From: Streptomyces xanthophaeus
GTDB lineage: Bacteria; Actinomycetota; Actinomycetes; Streptomycetales; Streptomycetaceae
Length of the DNA: 64,000 nucleotides
Direction: 5' to 3'
Assembly (NCBI RefSeq): GCF_000725805.1
Contig: NZ_JOFT01000029.1
Coordinates: 1 to 64,000, forward strand
The translations under genes were made by a program, and so were the position numbers. Below the pieces are notes generated by a model. The model was not told the DNA's origin and did not search any database. It saw only the letters and a list, made by a program, of their open reading frames with translations. Numbering within the stretch: the first letter of the stretch is position 1; every line of letters starts with the position of its first letter. Shown one piece after another: positions 24,790 through 32,261 of this stretch.

Positions 24790-25929
24790 ATGACCCAGCC
24801 CACCCAGAGCAACGACGCAGATCCGTCCGGCGGCTTCCTCGCCGAGATCAAGGACGCCGTGACCACCCGGGCCGCGCTGCTGGTCCTGGGGGTGCTGGCG
24901 CTCCAGCTCGCCTTCATCACCTCGTACATCGGCGCCTTCCACCACCCCAAGCCCAGCGAGATCCCGCTCGCCGTGGCCGCCCCCGTGGCCCGGGTCGCCG
25001 AACAGTCCGCCCAGCAGCTCGCCGGCCTGCCGGGCAAGCCGCTCGACCCGCGCGCGGTCGCGGACGAGGCCACGGCCCGCACCCAGGTCCTGAACCGGGA
25101 CGTGGACGGCGCGCTGATCGTCGACCCGGCCGGCCGCACCGACCGGCTGCTGGTCGCGGGCGGCGCCGGGGCCTCGCTCTCCCAGGCCATCGAAGAGGTC
25201 GTCGTCAAGGTCGAGCGGAGCCAGGGACGCGCCGTCACGGTCACCGACGTGGCCCCGGTCGCCACCGGCGACGCGCGCGGCCTGAGCTCCTTCTACCTGG
25301 TCGTGGGCTGGTGCGTGGGCGGCTACCTGTGCGCCGCGATCCTCGCGATCAGCGCCGGCGCCCGGCCCGCGAACGCCGCCCGCGCCGTCATCCGGCTCGG
25401 TGCGCTGCTCGCGTACTCCATCACCGCCGGGCTCCTCGGCGCCGTCATCGCGGGCCCGGTCCTGGACGCCCTGCCCGGCTCCCTCATGGGTCTGTGGGGG
25501 CTCGGCACCCTGGTCGTCTTCGCGGTCGGTGCGATCACCCTGGCCTTCCAGGGGCTGGCGGGCGTGGTCGGCATCGGCCTCGCGATCCTGCTGGTGGTGG
25601 TGCTCGGCAATCCGAGCGCGGGCGGCGCCTACCCGTATCCGCTGCTGCCGCCGTTCTGGAGCACCATCGGGCCCGCCCTGCCGCCGGGTGCCGGTACGTA
25701 CGCCGCGCGCTCCATCGCGTACTTCCGGGGCAACGGTGCGGGCGGACCCATGCTGGTGCTGGCCGCCTGGGCGGTCCTGGGGTCCGCGGTCACGCTGGTC
25801 TGCGCGATGTCCCGCCGGGGCCGGCCCGGTGCCGCCGTGGGCAGCGGGCTCCCCGACGACGCACCCTCCGTCCCCCGCTTCGCCGCCACCGGGAGCACCG
25901 AGGGCACCAAGGAGACGGACGGCCGGTGA
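24790..25929 (+). CDS. YhgE/DUF3533-like integral membrane protein
   Basis: The 379-residue protein has one N-terminal transmembrane helix (about 28-50), an extracytoplasmic domain of about 130 residues, then five to six helices (about 175-350). This layout resembles the YhgE/Pip and ABC-2-permease-like DUF3533 proteins. No ATPase is adjacent. ATG 24790 is chosen by the start of the hydrophilic N-terminus; the longer upstream reading frame is an antisense shadow of dnaE2. The stop overlaps the following transporter start by 4 bases (GTGA), so the two form an operon. Confidence 0.75.
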   Translation: MTQPTQSNDADPSGGFLAEIKDAVTTRAALLVLGVLALQLAFITSYIGAFHHPKPSEIPLAVAAPVARVAEQSAQQLAGLPGKPLDPRAVADEATARTQVLNRDVDGALIVDPAGRTDRLLVAGGAGASLSQAIEEVVVKVERSQGRAVTVTDVAPVATGDARGLSSFYLVVGWCVGGYLCAAILAISAGARPANAARAVIRLGALLAYSITAGLLGAVIAGPVLDALPGSLMGLWGLGTLVVFAVGAITLAFQGLAGVVGIGLAILLVVVLGNPSAGGAYPYPLLPPFWSTIGPALPPGAGTYAARSIAYFRGNGAGGPMLVLAAWAVLGSAVTLVCAMSRRGRPGAAVGSGLPDDAPSVPRFAATGSTEGTKETDGR

Positions 25930-26588
25930 ACGACCCCGTCCTGCGCAACCGCCAGGGACCGGCCGAACAGGCCGTCTCCGTCAAGCGGATGGAGCCCAGC
26001 GCCCAGGCGCAGCTGGGCGCTCTCGGGCTCACCGGCTTCATCGTGGTCACCGTCATCGCCACCGGCATCGACGCGGGCATCTTCCCCGAGAAGCTCGGCC
26101 ACTCGGTGCTGCCGCTGGTCGGCTTCTTCATCGGCGGTCTCGCCCAGCTGCTGGCCGGGCTCTTCCAGGCCCAGCGCGGTGACACCTGGCACGCCACCGT
26201 CTTCAGCGGCTTCGGGCTCTTCTGGATGGCGAAGGCCTGTCTGCTCCAGTGGGTGCTGCCCGCCACCGACCCCGCACTGCGCGGCGACGTGAGCGGGCTG
26301 TTCACCCTCCCCTGGGTCTTCGTGGTGTTCGTGCTGTGGATCGGCAGCTTCCGGATCCATCTGGTGCTGCTGTCCACCTTCACCTGCGTCCTCGTCGTCT
26401 TCGTCGCGATGACGGTCAGCGGCTTCACCGGATCGGTGCTCTGGAACCGGATCACCGGCTGGAGCGGGCTGCTGGCCGCGCTCGGAGCCACGTACCTGCT
26501 CGCCGGACAGATCATGGCGAGCACCTGGGGCCGTCAGGTGCTGCCCATGGGCCGGTTCCTGGCCCCCGAGGAACACCCCGAGGCATGA
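25926..26588 (+). CDS. GPR1/FUN34/YaaH-type acetate uptake transporter
   Basis: The 220-residue membrane protein has six predicted helices and the AceTr family pattern LGALGLTGFIVV, GFFIGGLAQLLAGLFQAQRGDTW and FSGFGLFWMAKA. The usual NPAPLGL motif is replaced by PSAQAQLGALGL. Family members carry acetate or succinate across the cytoplasmic membrane. GTG 25926 overlaps the stop of the preceding membrane protein gene; an ATPase gene follows 7 bases later, so the three may be one transcript. Confidence 0.85.
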   Translation: MNDPVLRNRQGPAEQAVSVKRMEPSAQAQLGALGLTGFIVVTVIATGIDAGIFPEKLGHSVLPLVGFFIGGLAQLLAGLFQAQRGDTWHATVFSGFGLFWMAKACLLQWVLPATDPALRGDVSGLFTLPWVFVVFVLWIGSFRIHLVLLSTFTCVLVVFVAMTVSGFTGSVLWNRITGWSGLLAALGATYLLAGQIMASTWGRQVLPMGRFLAPEEHPEA

Positions 26589-26595
26589 TCGTCAC

Positions 26596-27780
26596 GTGAT
26601 CACCACGCTGGCCGTCGAGAACTACCGCTCCCTGCGCAGACTGGTCCTCCCGCTGGGCCGCCTCACCGTCGTGACGGGCGCGAACGGCACCGGGAAGTCC
26701 AGCCTCTACCGCTCGCTGCGCCTGCTGGCCGACTCCGCCCGGGGCGGCGCCGTCGCCGCGCTGGCCCGGGAGGGCGGACTGCCGTCCACCCTGTGGGCGG
26801 GCCCGGAGAAGCTCGCCCGGGCCGTGCGCGAGGGGCACCAGCCGCTCCAGGGGACGGTCCGCACCGAGCCGGTCAGCCTGCGGCTGGGCTTCGCGGGCGA
26901 CGAGTTCGGCTACGCCGTGGACTTCGGCCACCCCGTACCGGTCGCCGGCTCCCTCTTCGCGCTGGATCCCGAGATCAAGCGCGAGTGCACCTGGGCAGGG
27001 CCGGTGCTGCGCCCCGCGGCCCTGCTGTCCGACCGCGCCGGGCCCGCCGTACGCACGCGCACGGCGGACGGCGGCTGGCACCGGACGCAGAACGCCCTGC
27101 GCCCGTACGACTCCATGCTCAGCGAGCTCGCCGACCCGCAGCTGGCCCCCGACCTCCTCGCGCTGCGGGAGCTCATGCGGTCCTGGCGGTTCTACGACCA
27201 CGTCCGCACCGACGCCGGGGCCCCCGCCCGGACCCCGCAGGTCGGCACCCGTACGCCCGTGCTCAGCGCCGACGGCGCCGACCTGCCAGCGGCGCTCCAG
27301 ACGATCCGGGAGACCGGCGACCACGCCGCGCTGGACGCCGCCGTCGACGCGGCCTTCCCCGGGACCCGGGTCTCCGTCACCGACCGCGACGGCCGGTTCG
27401 GGCTGGAGCTCCACCAGCACGGCCTGCTGCGCCCGCTGGGCGCGGCGGAACTCTCCGACGGCACCCTGCGCTACCTGCTGTGGACGGCGGCCCTGCTGAC
27501 CCCGCGCCCGCCCGCACTGATGGTCCTCAACGAGCCGGAGACCAGCCTCCACCCGGACCTGCTGGCCCCGCTCGCCGACCTGATCCTCACGGTGAGCCGG
27601 GACACCCAGACGGTGGTGGTCACCCACGCGGGCCCCTTGGCCGAGGCCCTGGCCGCGGGCACCCGGCGGCACCGGGTGGACCTGCGGACGGTGGAACTGG
27701 TCAAGGAGTTCGGCAGCACGGAGGTGGCCGGCCGCGAGGGGCCCCTGGACGAGCCGCTCTGGTACTGGCCCCAGCGCTGA
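26596..27780 (+). CDS. RecF/OLD-like AAA family ATPase
   Basis: The 394-residue protein is an ABC-type ATPase of the SMC/RecF/OLD superfamily: Walker A TGANGTGKSS (about 27-36), signature-like ELSDGTLRYLL, Walker B ALMVLNEPETSLHPDL and VVVTHAGPLA. There is no TOPRIM nuclease domain, so it is an ATPase only. Relatives occur in DNA repair and in phage defence, but no toxin or nuclease partner is adjacent. GTG 26596 starts 7 bases after the transporter stop. Confidence 0.85.
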   Translation: MITTLAVENYRSLRRLVLPLGRLTVVTGANGTGKSSLYRSLRLLADSARGGAVAALAREGGLPSTLWAGPEKLARAVREGHQPLQGTVRTEPVSLRLGFAGDEFGYAVDFGHPVPVAGSLFALDPEIKRECTWAGPVLRPAALLSDRAGPAVRTRTADGGWHRTQNALRPYDSMLSELADPQLAPDLLALRELMRSWRFYDHVRTDAGAPARTPQVGTRTPVLSADGADLPAALQTIRETGDHAALDAAVDAAFPGTRVSVTDRDGRFGLELHQHGLLRPLGAAELSDGTLRYLLWTAALLTPRPPALMVLNEPETSLHPDLLAPLADLILTVSRDTQTVVVTHAGPLAEALAAGTRRHRVDLRTVELVKEFGSTEVAGREGPLDEPLWYWPQR

Positions 27781-27799
27781 GCCCGCGCCCGCCCCGGGC

Positions 27800-28219
27800 T
27801 CAGGCGTAGTCGGCCGGGTCCGGGATGCCCAGGAGGCGGGCCGTCCGGTCCGCTTCGGCGTCGTAGACCTGGAAGTCGATGCGCTCGCCGCCCGGGGCCC
27901 GGTACTCCAGCACCCGCATGCCCGGCCGCCAGCTCTCCCGGACGGCGGCCCTGCCGCCCACGGGCAGCACGACCGCCCTGCGCAGCGGGGCCTTGAAGAC
28001 CGCACCCGTTCCGTCCGGTCCGGGGCGCAGCTTCCCGGGGACGAAGGTCCGACGCCGTGCGCCCTGCCGCCAACGCGCCTGGCAGGGGACGGCCACGACG
28101 GCGCCCGCGGCCGCGGAGGCGTTGCGCCCGGCGGCCCGGCGGGCCACCACCTTGCGCGTGAGCGCCGCCACCGGCAGCGCGACGAGCGCGTACACGACCA
28201 CCTCGACGAGCACGTCCAC
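27800..28219 (-). CDS. Membrane-anchored hypothetical protein (139 aa)
   Basis: An N-terminal hydrophobic helix (VLVEVVVYALVALPVAALT) is followed by a basic cytoplasmic or wall-facing domain with RRRTFVPGKLRPGPDG and RAVVLPVGGRAAVRESWRPG. The arrangement recalls DUF2550 proteins, but the match is too weak to name. It ends 19 bases from the convergent ATPase gene and is downstream of the amidohydrolase gene on the same strand. Confidence 0.6.
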   Translation of the reverse strand: MDVLVEVVVYALVALPVAALTRKVVARRAAGRNASAAAGAVVAVPCQARWRQGARRRTFVPGKLRPGPDGTGAVFKAPLRRAVVLPVGGRAAVRESWRPGMRVLEYRAPGGERIDFQVYDAEADRTARLLGIPDPADYA

Positions 28220-28280
28220 CCCTCCCCCTCCGCGGAACGGTCCGCAGAGGGATCACCCTACGAGGCCGTTACCGCTCGCA

Positions 28281-29942
28281 TCAGCAGACCTGGTGGACGA
28301 CCTCGCCCGCCACGACCACCGTTTCCGCGACCGTGCCGGGGATCTGCTCCGCCGGGACGGCGAGGATGTCCCGGGACAGCACCACGAAGTCGGCCGCCTT
28401 GCCCACCGTCAGCGAACCCCGGTCCGCCTCCAGGAAGTTGGCGTACGCGGAGCCCATCGTGTAGCCGTACACGGCCGTCTGCACGTCCACCGTCTCGCCC
28501 GGCTGCCACGGCTCGCCGCCGCCCAGGGGACGGCGCGTCACCGCCGTGTAGATGCCGACCATGGGGTCCATCTCGGCCACGTTCCAGTCGCTGGAGAACG
28601 CCAGCACGGCACCGGCCTCGTGCAGGCTCCGCATCGGCCAGGCCTTGTGCCAGCGGTCCTCGCCCACGTTCTCGGCCCAGTCCTGGCCGGGACCGGCGAT
28701 CTCCGGCGCGCAGTGCCTCGGCTGCATGCAGGCGACCACGCCCAGGTCCCGGAAGCGCGGGACGTCCGCCGGGTCCAGGCACTCCACGTGCACCACCTGG
28801 TGGCGGGCGTCGCGCGGGCCGTTCACCGCGCGGGCGTGCTCCACCGCGTCCAGGACGGTGCGGATGCCCCGGTCCCCGGTGGCGTGCACGAAGCACTGGA
28901 AGCCCCGCGCGTCGAGCCCCGCCAGCAGCTCCGCGAACTCCTCGGCCGGGTAGAAGGTCTCGCCCCGGTGGTGGCCGCAGCCTGCGTACGGCTCCAGCAG
29001 CGCGGCCGTGCGCGGCTCCACCACGTCGTCGATGTACAGCTTGAGCGGACCCACCCGCAGCCGGTCCCCCGCGTACCGGCGGGAGGCCTCCTCGAAGGCG
29101 TCGAGCTCCTCCTCCGTGGTGCCCCGCGGGTGGAACAGCGCGGCGACGATGCGCGAGCGCAGCCGCCCCTCGGCGCGGGCCCGGTCGTACAGCTCCAGGT
29201 CGTCGAGGGAGTTCTGCGGCTCCACCACCGTGGTGATGCCGAAGCCGATCGCGTCGTCGAGGCTCTTGGCGAGGCGCCCGTACTGCCGCTCCGGCGAGGC
29301 CCACGGCACGCCCAGGTCGCGCAGGGCCCGGTGGCCCGCCTGCGAGAGCCCCTTGACGGCGAAGTCCTTGACGAACCCGGTGGGCTCGCCGGTCTCCGGG
29401 TCCGTCGCGGCAGTGCCGAAGGGCAGGTCGGTACGGTCCCGGGTGACGCCGAGGCGGCGCATGGCGGCCGTGTTCAGCCAGGCCGTGTGGACGTCGTACG
29501 AGAGCACGATCGCGGGGGTGTCCCCGGTGACGGGGTCGAGGTCGGCGGCGGTGGGCATCCGGCCGCCGGGGATCGCGGAGTAGTCGAAGGCCTCGGCCTC
29601 GATCCACTCGGCGTCCGGGTGCGCCACGTGCCAGGCCCATATCTGCTCGTGGATGCCCTCCAGGGTGTGCACCCCGGCGAGCTGTACGCAGGCGCCGTCG
29701 GAGCCCAGCCGGACGTGGTTGTGCGCGTCGACGAAGCCGGGCAGCACCAGCTTCCCGGCCGCGTCGATCCGCTCGGTGGCGGGTCCGGCCCAGGCGTCCG
29801 CCCCGGCGTCGGGGCCGACCCAGACGATGCGGCCGTCGTGCACGGCGAGGGCCTCGGCCTCGGGCAGGTCCGGGTCCACGGTGTGGATGCGGGCTCCGGT
29901 GAGGAGCAGGTCGGCGGGGAAGGGCTGTGCTGTGCCGGGCAT
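28281..29942 (-). CDS. Amidohydrolase (YtcJ/Amidohydro_3 family)
   Basis: The 553-residue metal-dependent hydrolase has the family layout: GFVDAHNHVRLG (metal-binding His pair, about 66-68), a long YtcJ-type insertion, HATGDRGIRTVLDAVE (metal His), VVHVECLDPADVPRF and FSSDWNVAEMDPM near the C-terminus (Asp ligand). The family cleaves C-N bonds in amides or ureides; the substrate is unknown. It lies 42 bases downstream of an NCS1 permease on the same strand, so the permease probably imports its substrate, a heterocycle or hydantoin-like compound. Control by the divergent TetR is likely. Confidence 0.88.
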   Translation of the reverse strand: MPGTAQPFPADLLLTGARIHTVDPDLPEAEALAVHDGRIVWVGPDAGADAWAGPATERIDAAGKLVLPGFVDAHNHVRLGSDGACVQLAGVHTLEGIHEQIWAWHVAHPDAEWIEAEAFDYSAIPGGRMPTAADLDPVTGDTPAIVLSYDVHTAWLNTAAMRRLGVTRDRTDLPFGTAATDPETGEPTGFVKDFAVKGLSQAGHRALRDLGVPWASPERQYGRLAKSLDDAIGFGITTVVEPQNSLDDLELYDRARAEGRLRSRIVAALFHPRGTTEEELDAFEEASRRYAGDRLRVGPLKLYIDDVVEPRTAALLEPYAGCGHHRGETFYPAEEFAELLAGLDARGFQCFVHATGDRGIRTVLDAVEHARAVNGPRDARHQVVHVECLDPADVPRFRDLGVVACMQPRHCAPEIAGPGQDWAENVGEDRWHKAWPMRSLHEAGAVLAFSSDWNVAEMDPMVGIYTAVTRRPLGGGEPWQPGETVDVQTAVYGYTMGSAYANFLEADRGSLTVGKAADFVVLSRDILAVPAEQIPGTVAETVVVAGEVVHQVC

Positions 29943-29984
29943 GGGGTGGTGCTCCTGTGCAGAGAGGTGGGGGTGCGGAGGGGG

Positions 29985-31373
29985 TCAGGCGGCCGCGGCG
30001 TACGAGGGGATGCGGCGGGCCAGGGCCCAGTAGGTGAGCCCGGAGACCAGTGCGCCGAGCAGGGTGAGGTCGGCGCCGCCGAGCGGGGCCACCAGCGGCC
30101 CGGTCCACAGTGCGGAGTCGCAGGTCAGGGCGGCGAAGACCATTCCGGCGAGGAGGGCGGCCAGGCCGGCCGGGTGGTAGCCGGCGCGGTACCAGTAGGC
30201 GCCCGCGCTCCCGGCGTGCAGCGCGTCGGAGTCGTAGCGGCAGCGGCGCAGCAGCATGTCGGCGAGGAAGACTCCGCCCCAGGGGGCGAACACGATGATC
30301 AGCAGGGAGAGGAAGGAGAGCAGGGTGGTGGTGAAGTCGGTGAGGAAAAGCGCGGCCAGCGAGCCCGCGGCGGTGACGGCGGCGCTGATCACGATGGCGC
30401 GGGCGCGGCTCCAGGGGATGCCGAGGACCTGGAGGTTCAGGCTGGAGGAGTAGAGGGTGATGATCGAGTTGGTGACGGAGCCGCCGAGGACGAGCGCCAG
30501 GAACAGGGGCTGGAACCAGCCGGGCAGCAGGCCCTCGGCCCCGGCGACCGCGTCGGTCATGTCGGTCTGGGTGGCGGCGGCGACGCCCGCGACGCCGAGG
30601 GCCACGGAGGAGACGAACCCGCCCAGCGCGCCCGTCCAGGTGATCGACTTCAGGGAGGTGGTCCGGGGCAGGTAGCGGGTGTAGTCGGCGGGCATCGGCA
30701 GGTACGAGAACGGGCCGGCCAGCATCACGACGAAGGCCAGGCTCCAGCCGGACAGCCCGGGGGCGGCGGCGGGGGCGGAGGTGTCGGCGCCGGGCAGGAC
30801 GAAGAGCAGCAGGACGCCGAAGCCGGCGGCGAGGACGTAGGCCATCCAGCGTTCGGCGAACTGCACGGTGGCGTGTCCCCACATGGCCACGGCGAAGGTC
30901 AGCGCGAGGGTGACGGTGAGCGACAGGGCGCGTACCGCGGTGCCGCTGCCGAGGCCCACCTCGGCGCAGAAGACCTCCAGGGCGAGCGTCCCGACCACGG
31001 TGTTGACGACGGTGTAGCCGATGCTCACCACCCAGTTCAGGACCCCGGCCGGGAAGTTCCCGCGGACGCCGAAGGCGGCGCGGGAGATGACCAGGGTGGC
31101 GGTGCCGGTGCGGATGCCGCTGAGTCCGGCGGCGCTGACGGCGAAGAAGGACAGTCCGCTGATCACGACCACGGCGGTGGCCTGCCAGAAGGAGAGCCCG
31201 AAGGCCACGGCGAGGGCGCCGTTGATCACGTAGGTGAAGGTGAGGTTCGAGCCGAACCAGAGCCAGAAGAGGTCCTTGGCGCTGCCGTGGCGTTCATCGT
31301 CGGGGATGGGGTCGATCCCGTGGGTCTCGACCCGGAACACCTCGTCGACGTCGGCGGTCTCCTGCTGTCTCAT
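29985..31373 (-). CDS. NCS1-family purine/cytosine/allantoin-type permease
   Basis: The 462-residue protein has about twelve transmembrane helices and NCS1 motifs: an N-terminal RVETHGIDPIPDDERHGSAK, LFWLWFGSNLTFTYVINGAL in helix 1, and PADYTRYLPRTTS after the sixth helix. It should import a nucleobase-like or hydantoin-like substrate with a cation. ATG 31373 has AGGGG upstream. It heads a permease/amidohydrolase operon and is divergent from a TetR gene; two palindromes lie between them. Confidence 0.9.
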   Translation of the reverse strand: MRQQETADVDEVFRVETHGIDPIPDDERHGSAKDLFWLWFGSNLTFTYVINGALAVAFGLSFWQATAVVVISGLSFFAVSAAGLSGIRTGTATLVISRAAFGVRGNFPAGVLNWVVSIGYTVVNTVVGTLALEVFCAEVGLGSGTAVRALSLTVTLALTFAVAMWGHATVQFAERWMAYVLAAGFGVLLLFVLPGADTSAPAAAPGLSGWSLAFVVMLAGPFSYLPMPADYTRYLPRTTSLKSITWTGALGGFVSSVALGVAGVAAATQTDMTDAVAGAEGLLPGWFQPLFLALVLGGSVTNSIITLYSSSLNLQVLGIPWSRARAIVISAAVTAAGSLAALFLTDFTTTLLSFLSLLIIVFAPWGGVFLADMLLRRCRYDSDALHAGSAGAYWYRAGYHPAGLAALLAGMVFAALTCDSALWTGPLVAPLGGADLTLLGALVSGLTYWALARRIPSYAAAA

Positions 31374-31399
31374 GACGGGCCCCTGACTTGGCTACGAAC

Positions 31400-31436
31400 C
31401 TTGAATGACGTTCTAAGTTCTTGAATGGCATTCAAG
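31400..31436. promoter_or_regulatory. Paired TetR operators
   Basis: CTTGAATGGCATTCAAG at 31420-31436 is a perfect 17-base palindrome. An imperfect relative, CTTGAATGACGTTCTAAG, lies at 31400-31417. Their centres are 19-20 bases apart, about two helical turns, in the 140-base gap between the divergent permease and TetR genes. They are the obvious autoregulatory sites of that repressor. Confidence 0.7.
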
Positions 31437-31513
31437 ATGCGCGCTGGACCGCGGCCCCGTCAAGACCCTGTCCGGGATAAGGTCGGGACCAGGAAGATCA
31501 GGAAGGCGGACCG

Positions 31514-32134
31514 GTGGCGGGAGCGGCGCGGCGGCGCGACGGGCAGATCGCCCAGGAGCGGATGCTGGAAGAGGCCATGGCGGCGATCGCCGAGGACGGA
31601 CTGGCTTCGCTCACGATGTCCGCGCTCGCCGAGCGGCTCGGCACCAGCGGCGGCCACATCCTCTACTACTTCGGCAGCAAGGACCGGCTCCTGCTGGAGG
31701 CCCTGCGCTGGAGCGAAGCCCAACTCACCGCCGAGCGAACCGAACTGATGGCCCGTCGGGTCACGGCCCCGCGCAAGCTCGCCCTCTTCACCGAGCTGTA
31801 CCTGCCGCTCGGCCCCCGCGACCCCCGCTGGACCCTGTGGATCGAGCTGTGGGCCCGCACCGCCTCCAACGAACCGCTGCGCGCCGCCCAGCAGGAGATC
31901 GACGACGGCTGGCAGCGCGATCTGGAGGACCTGCTGGCCAGGGGCGTGGACCAGGGCCGCTTCGCCCCGCTGGACGTGCCCGGCCGGGCCTCGGAGCTGC
32001 TCGCCCTCCTGGACGGGCTGAGCACCCGCGTGGTGCTGGGCCAGCGCGGCGCGGACCGGGCCGTGGCCCTGGAGCGGGCCCGCTCCGCGGCGGCCCTGCT
32101 GGTCCCGGTCCTGCCCAGGGTCCCGTCCGCCTGA
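31514..32134 (+). CDS. TetR-family repressor of the permease/amidohydrolase operon
   Basis: The 206-residue protein has an N-terminal HTH (about 12-60: AMAAIAEDGLASLTMSALAE, GTSGGHILYYFGSKDRLLLE) and a BetI-type C-terminal domain (WTLWIELWARTASNEPLRA). GTG 31514 has AGGAAGG upstream. It is divergent from the NCS1 permease gene with a perfect palindromic site between; repression relieved by the transported compound is the likely logic. Confidence 0.88.
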   Translation: MAGAARRRDGQIAQERMLEEAMAAIAEDGLASLTMSALAERLGTSGGHILYYFGSKDRLLLEALRWSEAQLTAERTELMARRVTAPRKLALFTELYLPLGPRDPRWTLWIELWARTASNEPLRAAQQEIDDGWQRDLEDLLARGVDQGRFAPLDVPGRASELLALLDGLSTRVVLGQRGADRAVALERARSAAALLVPVLPRVPSA

Positions 32135-32157
32135 GCGGGGGGGCGGGCCCGGCGTGC

Positions 32158-32198
32158 GGAAGGCCCGCCCGGGTCGCATCGCCCCGGGCGGGCCTTCC
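32158..32198. terminator. Strong bidirectional terminator
   Basis: A perfect 16-bp GC stem (32158-32173 with 32183-32198) closes a 9-base loop between the TetR and adhE genes, which converge here. Confidence 0.85.
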
Positions 32199-32215
32199 CC
32201 GTCCTCGGCGGACGG

Positions 32216-32261
32216 CGGTGGGTGTCGGTCCTTCCCGACGGTGGGTGTCAGTCCTTCCCGG
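32216..32261. repeat. 23-base tandem duplication across the adhE stop
   Basis: The unit at 32216-32238 is repeated at 32239-32261 with two differences. One of them (G at 32227 versus A at 32250) creates the present adhE stop codon; the outer copy would read through. It looks like a recent local duplication at the gene end. Confidence 0.75.

Noticed and set aside
27879..31424. 1181-codon plus-strand frame over the amidohydrolase and permease
   Set aside because: Antisense shadow with low-complexity Gly/Val/Ala/Arg content; the minus-strand genes have clear motifs.
31400..31436. Transposon end or IS terminal repeats
   Set aside because: The palindromes sit in a divergent regulatory gap with no transposase; an operator explains them better.
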